8,094 nucleotides of DNA, taken from Comamonadaceae bacterium. GTDB lineage: Bacteria > Pseudomonadota > Gammaproteobacteria > Burkholderiales > Burkholderiaceae. Numbering within the stretch: the stretch's first letter is position 1; every line of letters begins with the position of its first letter. Where the stretch lies: positions 1 to 8,094 of the forward strand of contig CANCGU010000116.1 of NCBI GenBank assembly GCA_947377705.1. The letters run 5' to 3'. The notes beneath the pieces are model-generated. The model had not been told where the DNA came from. It searched no databases and saw nothing but the letters and a program-made list of their open reading frames with translations. Both the position numbers and the translations under genes were made by a program. Positions 6,094-8,094 of this stretch are shown here, one piece after another.

Positions 6094-7073
6094 GCCTTCA
6101 CTCCTGATGGGCCAGCCGCCGCGCGCGCAGCGGATGCTTCACGCGACTGACGTTTTGCACGCAGGCGGTCAGGAATGCTCAGCAAACCATCGGGCAACCA
6201 AATCATCAACATGACCACGGCAGTGCCGAACACAAACAAATACCAGGCCTGTGCAAAACGCAACCACTCCGGCAAGATCACGCCCACCGCAGCACCGAGC
6301 AAGGGCCCCAAGAAATAACCAGGGCCACCCACCACCACCATGAGGTACATCATGATGGACGCTTCCACCGTGAACGGTGCGGGGTCAATGAACTGCACCA
6401 TCGAGCCAAACAAGCCACCTGCGACACCCGCATAGGCCGCGCCAATGGCAAAGCTCAACAAGGTGTAGCCGCGAATATCCACACCCAAGCTCTCGGCGCG
6501 GATAGGGTTATCTCGCAAGGCCGTGAAAGCTTTGCCCCAAGGTGAATTGAGCAAGCCCCACAGCAACAAGCCGAGGACCACCGCAAACGCCAAAACCAAA
6601 TAGTAGTAAGCCAAGTTGCCATCAAAGCTGATGCCGAAGGCTTCAGGACGTGCAATGTTGTTGATGCCAAACGTGCCGCCGGTGAGCCACTCTTCATTGC
6701 GCATCACCAACCACACGGCGGTGTTGAAACCGAGTGTGGCAAACGCCAAGTAAATAGTTTGTACGCGCAGCGCAGGAAAGCCCAAAGCCAAGCCCACCAT
6801 AAAGCAACCCAAAGCGGCGAGTGGCATACCGAGCCAAAAGCTGTAACCCGCTTGCATCATCACCGCCACGGTGTACGCCCCAATGCCAAAGAATGCGGCA
6901 TGGCCGAGTGACTTTTGACCGGCGTACCCGATGGTGAGGTTCAAGCCCATCGTGGCGATCACATAGATCAGCCAATAGGTGAACAAATAGACACCGTGAT
7001 TTTTGAGCAAGGTGGGCACAAAAATACAGGCCAACAGCCCCAAGAGGCCAACAAGAATGGCGAGCTTCTTCAT
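6090..7073 (-). CDS. livM: Branched-chain amino acid-type ABC transporter permease LivM
   Basis: A 327-residue inner-membrane permease that forms the translocation path with LivH. The N-terminal hydrophobic segments are followed by the family signature GLNLTIGYAGQKSLGHAAFF (43-62). LTGGTFGINNI (130-140) matches the conserved LivM loop. The cytoplasmic coupling region PWGKAFTALRDNPIRAESLG (178-197) is the segment that contacts the ATPase. The remaining helices run to about residue 302, and the protein ends in a charged, Ala-rich tail (about 303-327). Length is usual for the family. The ATG overlaps the livH stop (ATGA), with GGAG 8 bases upstream, so translation is coupled to livH. Confidence 0.95.
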   Translation of the reverse strand: MKKLAILVGLLGLLACIFVPTLLKNHGVYLFTYWLIYVIATMGLNLTIGYAGQKSLGHAAFFGIGAYTVAVMMQAGYSFWLGMPLAALGCFMVGLALGFPALRVQTIYLAFATLGFNTAVWLVMRNEEWLTGGTFGINNIARPEAFGISFDGNLAYYYLVLAFAVVLGLLLWGLLNSPWGKAFTALRDNPIRAESLGVDIRGYTLLSFAIGAAYAGVAGGLFGSMVQFIDPAPFTVEASIMMYLMVVVGGPGYFLGPLLGAAVGVILPEWLRFAQAWYLFVFGTAVVMLMIWLPDGLLSIPDRLRAKRQSREASAARAAAGPSGVKA

Positions 7074-7945
7074 ACTTTGCGCTCCACTTTTTTACCAAGC
7101 AAGCCTTGTGGCTTGAACAAAATCACGACCATGAAAATGATCAGCGCCACTGCGTCTTTGTACGCGGGCGAAATGTAGGCAGCCGCCAGGTTTTCACACA
7201 CGCCCACAATCACGCCGCCCAACAACGCACCGCGTGAATTATTGAAGCCACCAATGATGGCAGCGAAGAAGGCCTTATTACCCAGCGACGCACCCATGTC
7301 GAACTTCGCTAAGTAAGTTGGCGTCACCAAAATTGCAGCGGCTGCAGCTAGCACCGCGTTGATGGCGAAGGTGTAAAAAATCATGCGGGGCACGTTGATG
7401 CCCAACACCGAAGCGCTTTCGGTGTTTTGTGCCACCGCTTGCATGGCACGGCCGGTGACGGTTTTGGCCAAGAAAGCTTGCGTCACCAACACCAGCGCAA
7501 TCGCAAACACAAAGGTACCAATGTCGGTCGCCGAAATGGTCACACCGGCAATGTTGTAGACCTCATCTGGGAACAGGTTAGGGAAAGGTTGTGGCTCAGC
7601 GCTGTAACCCGCACGTACCGCATTGCGCATGGCGATGGACAAACCAATGGTCGCCACCACGATGGGCATCATGCCAAACTTGAAGAGGGGATCTACCACG
7701 CCGCGCTTGAACAACCAGCCCAAGACAAAGACCGACACCACACAACTCGCGGCAAAGCTCAACATCAAAGGAAAGCCTGCAGCCAAGAAGCCCAACATCA
7801 TGAAAGCAGGCAGCATCACAAACTCGCCTTGCGCGAAGTTGATGGTGCCGGAGGCTTGCCAAAGCAAGGTAAAGCCCAAGGCCGCCAGCGCATAAATGCT
7901 GCCGGTGGCTAGGCCACTGAAAAAGAGTTGTAGGAAGTCGGTCAT
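7070..7945 (-). CDS. livH: Branched-chain amino acid-type ABC transporter permease LivH
   Basis: A 291-residue inner-membrane permease, partner of LivM. Family signatures: GLATGSIYALAALGFTLLWQ (11-30) followed by ASGTINFAQGEF. The coupling loop is KTVTGRAMQAVAQNTESASV (161-180) followed by LGINV, and FFAAIIGGFNNSRGALLGG (226-244) is also typical. The end ILFKPQGLLGKK is the classic LivH C-terminus. Hydrophobic segments occupy most of the chain. The ATG at 7943-7945 lies 13 bases after the binding-protein stop; no strong ribosome binding site is seen, so coupling to the upstream gene is likely. Confidence 0.95.
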   Translation of the reverse strand: MTDFLQLFFSGLATGSIYALAALGFTLLWQASGTINFAQGEFVMLPAFMMLGFLAAGFPLMLSFAASCVVSVFVLGWLFKRGVVDPLFKFGMMPIVVATIGLSIAMRNAVRAGYSAEPQPFPNLFPDEVYNIAGVTISATDIGTFVFAIALVLVTQAFLAKTVTGRAMQAVAQNTESASVLGINVPRMIFYTFAINAVLAAAAAILVTPTYLAKFDMGASLGNKAFFAAIIGGFNNSRGALLGGVIVGVCENLAAAYISPAYKDAVALIIFMVVILFKPQGLLGKKVERKV

Positions 7946-7958
7946 GTCAGTTCAGGTC

Positions 7959-8094
7959 TTACTTCTTGGCATTCAAAGCAGGCAAAGTGGCAGTCACCAC
8001 TTGACGTCCGTTTTTCACTTCAATCAAAAAGCTCTCGCGGTCGAGGTCCCCGTTGGCATCAAAGCTCACATCCATGATGACGCCCGGATTTTTC
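7959..8094 (-). CDS. livK: ABC transporter periplasmic substrate-binding protein, C-terminal end (LivJ/LivK type; cut by window edge)
   Basis: The last 45 residues of a protein whose frame runs KNPGVIMDVSFDANGDLDRE, then SFLIEVKNGRQVV and ATLPALNAKK, and stops at 7959-7961. The pattern 'V...FD.NGD......L.EVKNG' is the typical C-terminal strand pair of type I periplasmic binding proteins of the branched-chain amino acid family. Its position directly upstream of livH agrees with a livKHMGF order. This protein would set the substrate of the transporter, but the binding pocket residues lie outside the window, so specificity cannot be inferred. Confidence 0.85.
   Translation of the reverse strand, partial: KNPGVIMDVSFDANGDLDRESFLIEVKNGRQVVTATLPALNAKK

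Noticed and set aside
7427..7912. A 161-codon open frame on the plus strand, antisense to livH
   Set aside because: It lies wholly inside a well-supported permease gene. Its translation is His/Gln/Arg-rich with no domain, as expected of an antisense shadow. The same applies to the plus-strand frames at 5347-5868 and 4204-4770.

Overview
The window reads as ordinary chromosomal DNA of a Gram-negative bacterium, most likely a betaproteobacterium of the Burkholderiales (Comamonadaceae-like). This rests on protein style (Liv-type ABC components, a TRAP transporter, Gfo/Idh/MocA oxidoreductases, a TauE/SafE permease), moderate GC and dense packing. It is an inference, not a match to a named genome. 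No RNA genes, insertion sequences, CRISPR arrays, phage genes or toxin/defence modules were seen. No stretch over about 110 bases lacks a gene.

Layout, left to right: (1) positions 1-818, minus strand: the start of a TRAP transporter large permease (dctM, cut by the left edge) preceded by its small permease (dctQ). (2) 819-922: a 104-base leader upstream of dctQ. (3) 923-1588, minus: a TetR/AcrR-family regulator. (4) 1589-1697: a divergent regulatory region containing a 20-base, perfectly alternating pyrimidine-purine, imperfect palindrome. (5) 1698-3478, plus: a TauE/SafE-type membrane exporter whose stop overlaps (ATGA) the start of a Gfo/Idh/MocA oxidoreductase of the dihydrodiol/xylose-dehydrogenase type. 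(6) 3498-8094, minus: a compact operon in the order livK (cut by the right edge), livH, livM, livG, livF and a second, different Gfo/Idh/MocA oxidoreductase, with junctions of 13 bases or less throughout and ATGA overlaps at livH/livM and livM/livG.

How the genes may work together: the liv genes form a complete high-affinity ABC importer of the branched-chain amino acid/amide (HAAT) family: periplasmic binding protein, two permeases, two ATPases. The oxidoreductase two bases after livF is very likely co-expressed, so the imported solute may be its substrate or a precursor. On the other strand a permease and a second oxidoreductase are translationally coupled. The TetR regulator sits between this pair and the TRAP genes and could control either. 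Together this looks like a small-molecule uptake and oxidation locus of unknown substrate. The components are of known families; I did not find a clearly novel system. The best leads are the two transporter-oxidoreductase couplings, the atypical active site of the second oxidoreductase, and the palindrome in the divergent promoter region.
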